Made by a program: the position numbers and the translations under genes. Below, one piece after another: positions 17,283 to 25,237 of a DNA stretch of 64,000 nucleotides. Under the pieces are notes generated by a model. That model did not search any database. It was not told the origin of the DNA and was given only the letters and a program-made list of their open reading frames with translations. Source of the stretch: J054 sp964613615 (lineage in GTDB: Bacteria; Pseudomonadota; Gammaproteobacteria; Steroidobacterales; GCA-2729495); NCBI GenBank assembly GCA_964613615.1, contig CAZTIB010000057.1:1-64000 (forward strand). Direction: 5' to 3'. Positions within the stretch are counted from its first letter, which is position 1; every line of letters begins with the position of its first letter.

Positions 17283-18794
17283 ATGAGCAACAAGGAATCA
17301 GGGGCCGGAAGAGACGAGCATCGCCTCGTTGCGGAACGTCGGCGCAAGCTCGATGCGCTGCGCGAGGACGGTTTCGCCTACCCGAACGACCGCCGGCGCT
17401 CGGCCCTGGCCGGCGAGCTGAACGCGCATTACGCCGAGCACACGAACGAGGTCCTGGAAGCCGAGGCGGTGGAGGTCAGTGTTGGCGGGCGGCTAATGGC
17501 GAAACGCGTGATGGGCAAAGCCAGCTTCGCCAAGCTCCAGGACCGCACCGGGCAGATCCAGCTCCGTCTCCAGCGTGACGTGCTCGGCGAAGACGTCTAC
17601 AAGGCCTTCAAGGCTTGGGACCTCGGCGACATTGCCTGGGTTCGCGGCACGCTGTTCCGCACGAACACCGGCGAGCTGACCGTGCTGGCGCAGGAAGCCG
17701 TGCTGCTCACAAAGTCTTTGCAGCCGTTGCCCGAGAAGTTTCACGGGCTGACGGACCAGGAGCTGCGATACCGGCAGCGCTATGTGGACCTGATCATGAA
17801 CGCGGAGTCGCGGCGCGTGTTCGAGACCCGGGCGAAGGTGATTCAGTACCTGCGGTCCTGTCTGGACGCAATGGGTTTCATGGAAGTAGAGACTCCCATG
17901 ATGCAGCCGATTCCCGGCGGTGCCCTGGCCCGGCCTTTCGTGACCCACCACAACGTGCTGGACCGTGACCTTTACCTGCGTATCGCGCCGGAGCTGTACC
18001 TGAAACGCCTGGTGGTGGGGGGCTTCGAGCGGGTCTATGAGATCAACCGCAGTTTCCGCAATGAAGGCGTGTCCACACAGCACAACCCTGAGTTCACAAT
18101 GCTGGAGCTCTACCAGGCCTATGCGGACTACGGCGATCTGATGGACCTGCTGGAGAATCTGATCGGCAGCCTCGTCGCAGAGCTCCTGGGCACATCTACG
18201 CTGCGCTACCAGGGCAGGGAGTACGCCATGGGTGAAGCCTTCCGTCGCATCAGCGTGGAGAGCGCGGTGGCGGAGTACAACCCGGAGCTGGATACCGGTC
18301 GCCTGCGCGACCGCGACTACCTTGCCGGGGTCTGCGAGCAACTACAGATACCTGTAGATAAATCATATGGTTCCGGGAAGTTATTGATAGAGATTTTCGA
18401 GAAAACTGTGGAAGATCAGCTGGTGGATCCGACCTTTGTCACCGGCTTCCCGGCGGAAGTTTCGCCCCTGGCCCGGCGCACGGATGGTGACCCATGGCGG
18501 ACGGACCGCTTTGAATTCTTTCTTGCCGGTCGGGAGATTGCGAACGGCTTCTCGGAGCTCAACGACCCGGAAGATCAGGCTGAGCGTTTTCGCGCGCAGG
18601 CCGGGGCCAAAGCCGCCGGCGACGACGAGGCCATGTTCTACGATGCCGACTACGTGACCGCGCTGGAATACGGCTTGCCGCCAACCGCAGGCCTCGGCGT
18701 TGGTATCGACCGGTTGGTGATGTTCCTGACGGATTCGCCGTCGATTCGCGATGTGCTGCTGTTCCCGGCCTTGCGGGATGCGCCGGGTGACTGA
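17283..18794 (+). CDS. lysS: Lysyl-tRNA synthetase, class II
   Basis: A 503-residue class II aminoacyl-tRNA synthetase charging tRNA-Lys. The N-terminal OB-fold (about 60-145) carries the anticodon-binding surface; class II motif 2 is seen in VYEINRSFRNEGVS and motif 3 in GLGVGIDRLVM near the C-terminus. Length equals the E. coli enzyme (505 aa). It follows prfB by 10 bp. Its stop TGA is directly adjacent to the convergent ygfZ stop (TGATCA at 18792-18797). Confidence 0.97.
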   Translation: MSNKESGAGRDEHRLVAERRRKLDALREDGFAYPNDRRRSALAGELNAHYAEHTNEVLEAEAVEVSVGGRLMAKRVMGKASFAKLQDRTGQIQLRLQRDVLGEDVYKAFKAWDLGDIAWVRGTLFRTNTGELTVLAQEAVLLTKSLQPLPEKFHGLTDQELRYRQRYVDLIMNAESRRVFETRAKVIQYLRSCLDAMGFMEVETPMMQPIPGGALARPFVTHHNVLDRDLYLRIAPELYLKRLVVGGFERVYEINRSFRNEGVSTQHNPEFTMLELYQAYADYGDLMDLLENLIGSLVAELLGTSTLRYQGREYAMGEAFRRISVESAVAEYNPELDTGRLRDRDYLAGVCEQLQIPVDKSYGSGKLLIEIFEKTVEDQLVDPTFVTGFPAEVSPLARRTDGDPWRTDRFEFFLAGREIANGFSELNDPEDQAERFRAQAGAKAAGDDEAMFYDADYVTALEYGLPPTAGLGVGIDRLVMFLTDSPSIRDVLLFPALRDAPGD

Positions 18795-19715
18795 TCAGGC
18801 GTTTTCCGGGACGCTGTAAGGCAGGGTCAGCGGACTCAGCATAGCGTCCCCGACAAACAGCGGGTCAGCCGCCGACACCAGTTGCACGACGGCCAGCAGT
18901 TCGTGGCCTTCTTCGGCCGCCGCGCAGCGCACCACTTTGCCCGCCCTGGCACCGTCGGCATCCACTACGTCATTGCCCGGGTCCGCCGACACGGGTGTAG
19001 CGAATCGAAACATCCGCCGCTTGATGCGCCCGAGGTTCTGGGTCCGGGCCACCACTTCCTGGCCGACGTAGCAGCCCTTGGTGAAGCTGATGCCGCCGAG
19101 CAGGTCCAGGTTGACCATTTGCGGCACGAAAGCTTCCGCCGTTGCGGCGGTAATGGCGGGCATGCCGGCCCGCACGTCGGCCAGCTGCCAGGCCGCTTCC
19201 CCCCGCGCATCCGCATCGGCCGGCGGCAGGTCGGGCGGGGCAATGCGCAGTGCCCGCGCGGGGTCGCCGATTATCCGCGCCACGCAGGCCTGGCCGTCGG
19301 TGGCACTGGCATCCGCCGCCGAACCGAGCTCGAGCCCGTCGACCGTGAAGCTTTCAGGCCCGCTCAGCAGACCGGCCACCTGGAAGCTCGTAGCCGCAAT
19401 TTTGACCTTTGCCCTGAGCACGAACATCTGCAGGCGCTGCACGGTGCTGTCGAGCAGTTCCCGCGGCATGACCAACAGGATTGTGTCGCCGGTTGCCAGG
19501 GCCTGGCCGACGGCAAGCAAGCGGCCCTTCGGGTTGTTCCATCCCCACAGCCGCGTCTGCTGAGGCAGAACCTCGTTCAGGTCTTGCGTGAGCTGGCCTT
19601 GCAGGAAGTCTGTTCGATCGTCGCCGCTAACGCGGACGACGCCGAGACCGTCGAGCCGAAACGGAACCATGGCGGGTGTTTGGAGCCGGGGTGGTGGATG
19701 AAACGAGGTGATCAT
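18795..19715 (-). CDS. ygfZ: Folate-binding YgfZ/GcvT-like iron-sulfur protein maturation factor
   Basis: A protein of 306 residues (start 19715) or 291 residues (ATG 19670); I cannot choose between them. The family signature KGCYVGQEVVAR near residues 227-238 contains the functional cysteine; the N-terminal DRTDFLQGQLTQDL is also typical. YgfZ uses a folate to support assembly or repair of certain [4Fe-4S] enzymes. Location is meaningful: it is divergent from and overlaps the head of the succinate dehydrogenase cluster, whose SdhB subunit carries three iron-sulfur clusters. Confidence 0.93.
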   Translation of the reverse strand: MITSFHPPPRLQTPAMVPFRLDGLGVVRVSGDDRTDFLQGQLTQDLNEVLPQQTRLWGWNNPKGRLLAVGQALATGDTILLVMPRELLDSTVQRLQMFVLRAKVKIAATSFQVAGLLSGPESFTVDGLELGSAADASATDGQACVARIIGDPARALRIAPPDLPPADADARGEAAWQLADVRAGMPAITAATAEAFVPQMVNLDLLGGISFTKGCYVGQEVVARTQNLGRIKRRMFRFATPVSADPGNDVVDADGARAGKVVRCAAAEEGHELLAVVQLVSAADPLFVGDAMLSPLTLPYSVPENA

Positions 19716-19925
19716 TCTGGCACAATTCCGGCGGTGTCAGCAGATCATTCCGAGTCCCATCTCGAGCCTTCGTCGGCGCCTGTCGACGGGGCTGACCGCG
19801 CTGTCGGCAAGGCAAAGAAGTCGCCGCCGGATGCAGAACGGCCGCGTGAGATTGGCGGGCCCAAGGGCCCTGAACCGACCCGTTATGGTGACTGGGAACG
19901 CGGGGGCCGGTGCATCGATTTTTGA
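19698..19925 (+). CDS. DUF1674 protein, SDHAF4-type succinate dehydrogenase assembly factor
   Basis: A 75-residue protein whose last third is the DUF1674 signature: EIGGPKGPEPTRYGDWERGGRCIDF, ending exactly at the stop (I quote the motif in pieces: GPKGPEPTRYGDWE, then GRCIDF). The N-terminal part is low-complexity and hydrophilic. Eukaryotic SDHAF4 binds flavinylated SdhA before joining SdhB. The ATG at 19698 is preceded by GGAGCC; it overlaps the 5' end of ygfZ on the other strand. The gene sits 122 bp before sdhC. Small genes of this type are easily missed because a long antisense frame over ygfZ runs into it. Confidence 0.85.
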   Translation: MKRGDHSGTIPAVSADHSESHLEPSSAPVDGADRAVGKAKKSPPDAERPREIGGPKGPEPTRYGDWERGGRCIDF

Positions 19926-20047
19926 TGCCGCTCTCCTGGTGACGATATTCCACCGAGTTGCGCAGACTTGCGGCGGATACGCCTGCATGTCTGCGCGCGA
20001 TTAATCAGAAACAAGCCGCTGTTGCAACGACGAAGGGAAGACCTGGC

Positions 20048-20428
20048 ATGGCTCGCGCTGAACGACCGCTGTCTCCGCATCTGGAGGTCTACCGCTGGCA
20101 GATAGCCAATACGCTTTCTATCCTCCACCGGGCCACCGGCGTGGCCCTGTCTTTCGGCGCGCTGGTGCTCGCCGGCTGGCTGATTGCCATCGCCGCTGGT
20201 TACGAAGCCTACGCCCGGGTGGCCACGTCGCTGGCTGGACCCATCGGCGCGTTGCTGTTGTTCGGCTGGACGTTCTGCTTTTTCTATCACTTGGGCAACG
20301 GCATCCGGCATCTGTTCTGGGATGCCGGCCACGGATTCGAAAAGGCCACTGCGCAGCGCAGCGGCTGGACGGTCGTAATCAGCGCGCTGGTGCTGACCGT
20401 GGGTTTCTGGGTCGCCGCGCTGACCTGA
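20048..20428 (+). CDS. sdhC: Succinate dehydrogenase cytochrome b556 subunit
   Basis: A 126-residue membrane subunit with three transmembrane segments that anchors succinate dehydrogenase and contributes to heme b and ubiquinone binding. It opens with RPLSPHLEVYRWQIANTLSILHRATGVAL, the standard SdhC start, and carries the signature FFYHLGNGIRHLFWDAG with the heme-ligand histidine. ATG 20048 follows GAAGGGAAGA. It heads sdhCDAB; sdhD starts 16 bp downstream. Confidence 0.96.
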   Translation: MARAERPLSPHLEVYRWQIANTLSILHRATGVALSFGALVLAGWLIAIAAGYEAYARVATSLAGPIGALLLFGWTFCFFYHLGNGIRHLFWDAGHGFEKATAQRSGWTVVISALVLTVGFWVAALT

Positions 20429-20444
20429 CTCGAGGTTTTAGAAG

Positions 20445-20828
20445 ATGAGTCTGCAATCTCCCCTGGGCAGAGTTCTCGGCATGGGCTCCGCCAAAACGGG
20501 CGCCGGCCACTGGTGGGCCCAGCGGCTGACTGCCGTCGCGTTGGTGCCCCTGGGCCTGTGGTTTGTCTACGCTTTGCTGGGGCTGCAACACGGCAACTAC
20601 CTGATGGTGGCCGCATGGGTCGCCGAGCCGGCCAACGCGATCCTGCTGATCCTGCTGGTGCTGACGCTGGTCTATCACTCGAGCCTGGGCCTGCAGGTGG
20701 TGATCGAGGACTACGTGCACGGCGCGACCAAGGTGGTGACGCTGGTGGTGATGCAGTTTGTGCACGTGATTATGGCGGTGGGCGGTATCTACGCCATCGT
20801 CATTGTGTCGGTGGGAGCACCGACATGA
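20445..20828 (+). CDS. sdhD: Succinate dehydrogenase hydrophobic membrane anchor subunit
   Basis: A 127-residue three-helix membrane subunit that pairs with SdhC. It shows SPLGRVLGMGSAKTGAGHWWAQRLTAVAL at the N-terminus, and YHSSLGLQVVIEDYVHGATK before the last helix, with the histidine and Tyr/Asp residues expected near the heme and quinone pocket. Its stop overlaps the sdhA ATG (ATGA at 20825-20828). Confidence 0.95.
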   Translation: MSLQSPLGRVLGMGSAKTGAGHWWAQRLTAVALVPLGLWFVYALLGLQHGNYLMVAAWVAEPANAILLILLVLTLVYHSSLGLQVVIEDYVHGATKVVTLVVMQFVHVIMAVGGIYAIVIVSVGAPT

Positions 20829-22609
20829 GCGATTACCAGTTCACGGATCACACCTATGACGTGGTGGTGGTCGGTGCCGGTGGTGCCGGATTGCGCGCGA
20901 CCTTCGGGCTGGCCGAGGCTGGCTTGAACACCGCCTGCATTACCAAAGTCTTTCCCACCCGGAGTCACACCGTTGCCGCCCAGGGCGGCATCAGCGCCGC
21001 GCTGGGCAACATGGGCGAAGACGACTGGCGCTGGCACATGTACGACACGGTCAAGGGTTCCGACTGGCTCGGCGACCAGGACGCGATCGAGTACATGTGC
21101 AAGGAAGCGCCCGACGCCATCATCGAGCTGGAGCACTACGGTTTGCCGTTCTCAAGGACCGAGGACGGGCGCATCTATCAGCGGCCTTTTGGCGGCATGA
21201 CGACCAACTTCGGCGAAGGTACCGCGCAGCGCACCTGCGCAGCCGCCGACCGCACCGGCCACGCGATGCTGCACACGCTGTACCAGCAGTCGCTGAAACA
21301 CGAGGCCTCTTTCTTTATCGAGTACTTCGCCATCGACCTGATCATGGAAGACGGTGCGTGTCGCGGCGTGGTGGCACTGGACCTGGCCACCGGCGAACTG
21401 CATCGCTTCCGCGCCCAGCGAGTGATCCTGGCTACCGGAGGTTATGGCCGTGCCTACTTCTCCTGCACGTCGGCACACACCTGCACAGGCGACGGCAACG
21501 CGATGGTGTTGCGCGCCGGGCTGCCGCTGCAGGACATGGAGTTCGTGCAGTTTCATCCCACCGGCATTTACGGTTCGGGCTGCCTGATCACTGAGGGTGC
21601 GCGAGGCGAGGGTGGTTACCTGACCAACTCCGCCGGGGAGCGCTTCATGGAGCGCTATGCGCCGAACGCGAAAGATCTGGCGTCCCGCGATGTCGTGAGC
21701 CGGTCGATGACGATAGAGATTCGTGAGGGCCGCGGTGTCGGCCCCGAGCAGGATCACATCTTCCTGCACCTGGAGCACCTCGGGCCCGAAGTCATTGACG
21801 AACGCCTGCCTGGCATCGCCGAGACCGCGCGTATTTTCGCCGGCGTGGATGTGACCAAGCAGCCGATCCCGGTATTGCCCACGGTGCACTACAACATGGG
21901 CGGTATCCCGACCAACGTGCACGGCGAAGTGCTCACGTCGCAGGACGGCAGCCCGAGTGAGCCGGTGCCTGGGCTGATGGCCGTGGGTGAGGCCGCCTGC
22001 GTGTCGGTGCACGGCGCGAACCGGCTGGGATCCAATTCGCTGCTCGACCTGGTGGTCTTTGGCCGCGCGGCCGCCCATCGCTGTGCCGATATGGTGCAGG
22101 GGGGTATCAGGCAAAAACCACTGGCCGCCGACGCCGGCGACTACGCGGTGGCCAGGCTCGACAAGCTGCGCCAGGCCGACGGCGGGCGGTCGACCGCGGA
22201 AATTCGCGGGGAGATGCAGCGCGTAATGCAGAACCACGCCGCCGTATTTCGCACCGGCGAGTCGTTGCTGGAAGGCGTCGAGAAACTCCGGGTGTGCGCG
22301 CACAGCTTTGCGGATGTTCGGGTGGCAGATCGCGGCCTGATCTGGAACACGGACCTGGTCGAAACCATGGAACTCGAAAATCTCCTTGAGCAGGCACTGG
22401 CCACGATTGAGTCGGCATTGGCACGCAAGGAGAGTCGGGGCGCGCAGGCTCGCGAGGACTATCCGGACCGCGACGACGCGAACTGGATGAAGCACTCGCT
22501 GAGCCGGCTGCAGAGCGACTGGGGCATCCGGCTGGATTACCGTCCGGTCAATCTCCAGACCCTGACGGACGAGGTCGACACCATCCCGCCGAAGGCGCGG
22601 GTCTACTGA
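20825..22609 (+). CDS. sdhA: Succinate dehydrogenase flavoprotein subunit
   Basis: A 594-residue FAD enzyme oxidising succinate to fumarate in the citric acid cycle and respiratory complex II. The Rossmann loop VVVGAGGAGLRA is at about 14-25, and His48 in PTRSHTVAAQGG is the residue that links FAD covalently. The capping and active-site part contains NMGGIPTN and RLGSNSLLDL. The C-terminus ends PPKARVY, as usual. An in-frame extension upstream into sdhD is a shadow; the ATG at 20825 is the family start. Confidence 0.98.
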   Translation: MSDYQFTDHTYDVVVVGAGGAGLRATFGLAEAGLNTACITKVFPTRSHTVAAQGGISAALGNMGEDDWRWHMYDTVKGSDWLGDQDAIEYMCKEAPDAIIELEHYGLPFSRTEDGRIYQRPFGGMTTNFGEGTAQRTCAAADRTGHAMLHTLYQQSLKHEASFFIEYFAIDLIMEDGACRGVVALDLATGELHRFRAQRVILATGGYGRAYFSCTSAHTCTGDGNAMVLRAGLPLQDMEFVQFHPTGIYGSGCLITEGARGEGGYLTNSAGERFMERYAPNAKDLASRDVVSRSMTIEIREGRGVGPEQDHIFLHLEHLGPEVIDERLPGIAETARIFAGVDVTKQPIPVLPTVHYNMGGIPTNVHGEVLTSQDGSPSEPVPGLMAVGEAACVSVHGANRLGSNSLLDLVVFGRAAAHRCADMVQGGIRQKPLAADAGDYAVARLDKLRQADGGRSTAEIRGEMQRVMQNHAAVFRTGESLLEGVEKLRVCAHSFADVRVADRGLIWNTDLVETMELENLLEQALATIESALARKESRGAQAREDYPDRDDANWMKHSLSRLQSDWGIRLDYRPVNLQTLTDEVDTIPPKARVY

Positions 22610-22636
22610 TTCAGCACGGGTCGAGAGAACATCACG

Positions 22637-23419
22637 ATGGCTCAATTCCGGTTACCTCTGAATTCGCGGATTACGAAGGGCAAGACGCATCACGCGCCGG
22701 CGGGCGCCACCAACGTGCGCCGCTTTGCCGTCTACCGTTATGACCCGCACTCCGGCGAGAACCCGCGCGTGGACACCTACGAGGTCGACCTGGACAAGTG
22801 CGGGCCGATGGTTCTGGACGCGCTGATCAAGATCAAGAATGAAGTGGACTCGACGCTGACCTTCCGGCGCTCCTGCCGCGAGGGCATTTGCGGTTCCTGC
22901 GCGATGAATATCGACGGCGGGAACACGCTGGCCTGCACCCAGGCCATCGAGGACATCAGTAGTGATGTCAAAATTTACCCGCTGCCCCACATGCTCGTGG
23001 TCAAGGATCTGGTGCCAGACCTGACCAATTTCTACGCGCAGTACGCATCCATCAAGCCGTGGTTGCAGACCCGCACACCCGCGCCACCGGACCGCGAGCG
23101 GCTGCAGTCCAAGGACGAGCAGCACCTGATCGATACGCCGTCCGCCTGCATCCTGTGCGCTTGCTGTTCAACCAGCTGCCCGAGCTACTGGTGGAACAGC
23201 GATCGCTACCTCGGTCCGGCCGCGTTGCTGGCGGCTTATCGCTGGCTGGTGGACAGCCGCGACGAGGCCACCGGCGAACGGCTGGACGAACTGGAAGATC
23301 CCTTCCGACTGTATCGATGCCACACCATCATGAACTGCACGAATGCGTGCCCGAAAGATCTGAACCCGGCGCGGGCCATCGGCGAGATCAAGCAGATGAT
23401 TGCCGTGCGCCGGCTTTGA
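22637..23419 (+). CDS. sdhB: Succinate dehydrogenase iron-sulfur subunit
   Basis: A 260-residue electron-transfer subunit. The N-terminal [2Fe-2S] domain has CREGICGSC, and the C-terminal part has CILCACCSTSCPSYWW and CHTIMNCTNACPKDLNPA, which bind [4Fe-4S] and [3Fe-4S] clusters. It is slightly longer than the E. coli protein (238 aa) because of an N-terminal extension (about 20 residues, KGKTHHAPAGATN). The 3' end overlaps the possible TTG start of sdhE. Confidence 0.97.
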   Translation: MAQFRLPLNSRITKGKTHHAPAGATNVRRFAVYRYDPHSGENPRVDTYEVDLDKCGPMVLDALIKIKNEVDSTLTFRRSCREGICGSCAMNIDGGNTLACTQAIEDISSDVKIYPLPHMLVVKDLVPDLTNFYAQYASIKPWLQTRTPAPPDRERLQSKDEQHLIDTPSACILCACCSTSCPSYWWNSDRYLGPAALLAAYRWLVDSRDEATGERLDELEDPFRLYRCHTIMNCTNACPKDLNPARAIGEIKQMIAVRRL

Positions 23420-23427
23420 CGACGGCC

Positions 23428-23685
23428 GTGGACCACGGCGCCCGCCTGCGCCAGCTGAGGTGGCGGTGCCGGCGGGGGATGCGCGAGCTCGACGTGCTGC
23501 TCATGGGCTACATGGACAAAGACTACGCAACGGCGAGCCCGCGGCTGCAGCGGGCTTTCGAGCAGCTCCTAACCATGCAGGATCCGGACATTCAGGCCTT
23601 GCTGGCGGGCCGGCTGGCCGCCGACGATGCGGCCCTCGATGAACTGGTCCAACGGCTTCTCGACCACCCTGACCCTGAAGGCTGA
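23428..23685 (+). CDS. sdhE: FAD assembly factor SdhE
   Basis: An 85-residue protein that promotes covalent flavinylation of SdhA. The RGxxE signature is in WRCRRGMRELDVLL, and the rest is helical with MQDPDIQALLAG as in YgfY. The start is probably GTG 23428 (the family begins shortly before the RGMRE motif); TTG 23416, overlapping the sdhB stop, is an alternative. Operon context directly after sdhB supports the assignment. Confidence 0.92.
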   Translation: MDHGARLRQLRWRCRRGMRELDVLLMGYMDKDYATASPRLQRAFEQLLTMQDPDIQALLAGRLAADDAALDELVQRLLDHPDPEG

Positions 23686-23929
23686 AGCTTTCGGTCGCCG
23701 CCGCTGCTATGCGGCAAGGCGCTCGCCGGCAGGCCGCTGGCAGCTCCGGGTCGATGGTGCGACATGGTTGCGAGCCGAACTCTGCGCGGCCTGGCTGGCC
23801 GGCCCGTTGGCCGGGCTGGCTTTCCGGGGTGGAGACGGGGCCCGTTACAACGCTTTGGTGTGGTCGGCCGCGCAGTCGACGGACGACTGGCGGCGCCTAA
23901 GAGTGCACCTTAAGCTGCCGCCAACTTAG
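23627..23929 (+). CDS. YgfX-like protein lacking the N-terminal membrane hairpin
   Basis: A frame of 100 codons from ATG 23627, overlapping sdhE by 59 bp. From residue about 37 it reads GRWQLRVDGATWLRAELCAAWLAGPLAGLAF... and ends STDDWRRLRVHLKL; this is the soluble C-terminal half of YgfX, the protein usually encoded just after sdhE. YgfX (135 aa in E. coli) has two N-terminal transmembrane helices; here the residues before the domain (MRPSMNWSNGFSTTL...) are not hydrophobic, so the hairpin is missing. Either the gene is a 5'-truncated relic or a soluble variant. YgfX of E. coli has been linked to cytoskeleton inhibition; I would not transfer that here. Confidence 0.6.
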   Translation: MRPSMNWSNGFSTTLTLKAEAFGRRRCYAARRSPAGRWQLRVDGATWLRAELCAAWLAGPLAGLAFRGGDGARYNALVWSAAQSTDDWRRLRVHLKLPPT

Positions 23930-23994
23930 AATACCGGGGCGCTGCGCTGCATCAGACTTGCTGACGGCGCATACGGTCCGGTCTTAATCCGGGC

Positions 23995-24020
23995 GAACTT
24001 TCGGCGCGGGCCGCAGTCAA
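23995..24020 (+). promoter_or_regulatory. Candidate sigma-E promoter of rpoE
   Basis: GAACTT at 23995-24000, 16 bp, then TCAA at 24017-24020. The sigma-E consensus is GGAACTT, about 16 bp, then TCTGA/TCAAA. The -35 core is exact and the spacing is right; the position, about 45 bp before the rpoE start, fits autoregulation as in E. coli. Confidence 0.45.
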
Positions 24021-24066
24021 TGCTATGGCGGGCGGCCGCTGCGCCGTAGCTGACGGACAAAGCGGC

Positions 24067-24657
24067 ATGCCGGTTAACAGTAACGACCAGGTGTTGGTCG
24101 AGCGCGTCAAGCAAGGCGACAAGCGCGCCTTCGACCTGCTCGTGCTCAAGTACCAGCACAAGATCGTGAACCTGGTAATGCGATATGTGCGTGATCCTAG
24201 TGAGGCCCAGGACGTGACCCAGGAGGCTTTCCTGAAGGCCTACCGGGCGATACCCCGGTTTCGCGGCGACAGTGCCTTCTATACATGGCTGTATCGAATT
24301 GCCATCAACACCGCGAAGAATCACCTGGTGTCGTTGAGCCGCCGGCCTATTGAGTACAACCTGGACCTGCAGGACTCGGAGCAGAACTCAATCAGCAACA
24401 AGCTGCGCGACGACGATACGCCGGAAGGTCTGCTGCTGCGCGACGAGTTGCGCCAGACAATGGAAGACAGCGTAGCGGCATTGCCGGAGGAACTGCGCCT
24501 GGCGATTACGCTGCGCGAGGCCGAAGGCCTGAGTTATGAAGAAATCGCCCAGACGATGGATTGTCCGGTGGGCACGGTGCGGTCGCGCATCTTCCGGGCC
24601 CGCGAAGCGATCGACAAAAGTATCAAACCCCTGGTCGACGGGCAGTGGGGACGCTGA
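24067..24657 (+). CDS. rpoE: RNA polymerase sigma-E factor (RpoE/AlgU)
   Basis: A 196-residue ECF sigma factor that directs transcription of envelope-stress genes. Region 2 is seen at about 13-85 (RAFDLLVLKYQHKIVNLVMRYV, EAQDVTQEAFLKAYRAIPRFRGDSAFYTWLYRIAINTAKN) and region 4 at about 130-185 (LPEELRLAITLREAEGLSYEEIAQTMDCPVGTVRSRIFRARE). The ATG at 24067 gives the usual MPVNSNDQ-type start. It is followed by rseA (7 bp), rseB and rseC, the full regulatory set. Confidence 0.97.
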   Translation: MPVNSNDQVLVERVKQGDKRAFDLLVLKYQHKIVNLVMRYVRDPSEAQDVTQEAFLKAYRAIPRFRGDSAFYTWLYRIAINTAKNHLVSLSRRPIEYNLDLQDSEQNSISNKLRDDDTPEGLLLRDELRQTMEDSVAALPEELRLAITLREAEGLSYEEIAQTMDCPVGTVRSRIFRAREAIDKSIKPLVDGQWGR

Positions 24658-24664
24658 AGGATAG

Positions 24665-25237
24665 ATGAGTATGAAGCAAGTGATCGAAGAGCAGCTGTCG
24701 GCCTTCCTGGACGGGGAGCTGCCAGCAGCGGAAGAAGAGTTGCTGTTGCGGCGACTCGAACGGGAAACGGATTACCAGGCAAGGGTGGTGCGCTACGCGA
24801 TGATCGGGCAGCTGATCCGAGGTGAGCCGGGCGTCGGCAACGGGGCCGGGCTCGTGCAGCGCATCAGTGAAGCGGTGGCCGGTGAGACCGCACACGCGTC
24901 GGCGCCGGCGCGCCGGGAGAGTCACTGGGGCGCTTTCGCCACCGCCGGGATCGCGGCTGCTGCCGGACTGGTCGTGCTGACCGGCTTGTTGAGCCTTGGC
25001 AGCGTGTCGGTGCCGGAAACACCGCTGGCGTCGCAACCCATCGTGCCCCAGATCCGCAACGCAGATTTCCAGAGCCCGGCCGATGCGCCCATCGAGCCGG
25101 AGCGGCTGACCGCATACCTGGTTGCCCACGGCGACTACGCGGGGGGGTTGTCGCGGCAGGTCATGAGTTCCCACGTCGTCAATGGCACGCTGGACGTTAT
25201 GCTGGCCAGTAGCCGCGGAGGCCGTCCTGGTGAGTGA
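24665..25237 (+). CDS. rseA: Anti-sigma-E factor RseA
   Basis: A 190-residue inner-membrane anti-sigma factor. The cytoplasmic sigma-binding part opens MKQVIEEQLSAFLDGELPAAEEELLLRRLERE; a transmembrane segment lies at about 92-113 (TAGIAAAAGLVVLTGLLSLG); the periplasmic tail includes an RseB-contacting region. The first ATG (24665) or the third codon (24671) may be used. Regulated proteolysis of this family releases sigma-E under envelope stress. RseB follows with an 8-bp overlap. Confidence 0.93.
   Translation: MSMKQVIEEQLSAFLDGELPAAEEELLLRRLERETDYQARVVRYAMIGQLIRGEPGVGNGAGLVQRISEAVAGETAHASAPARRESHWGAFATAGIAAAAGLVVLTGLLSLGSVSVPETPLASQPIVPQIRNADFQSPADAPIEPERLTAYLVAHGDYAGGLSRQVMSSHVVNGTLDVMLASSRGGRPGE

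Noticed and set aside
18882..19697. Upstream part of the + strand frame that leads into the DUF1674 gene
   Set aside because: This part is antisense to ygfZ and has no domain; only the last 75 codons from ATG 19698 carry the DUF1674 motif.
21152..22645. Open frame of about 497 codons antisense to sdhA
   Set aside because: sdhA is certain; the antisense product shows no motif.
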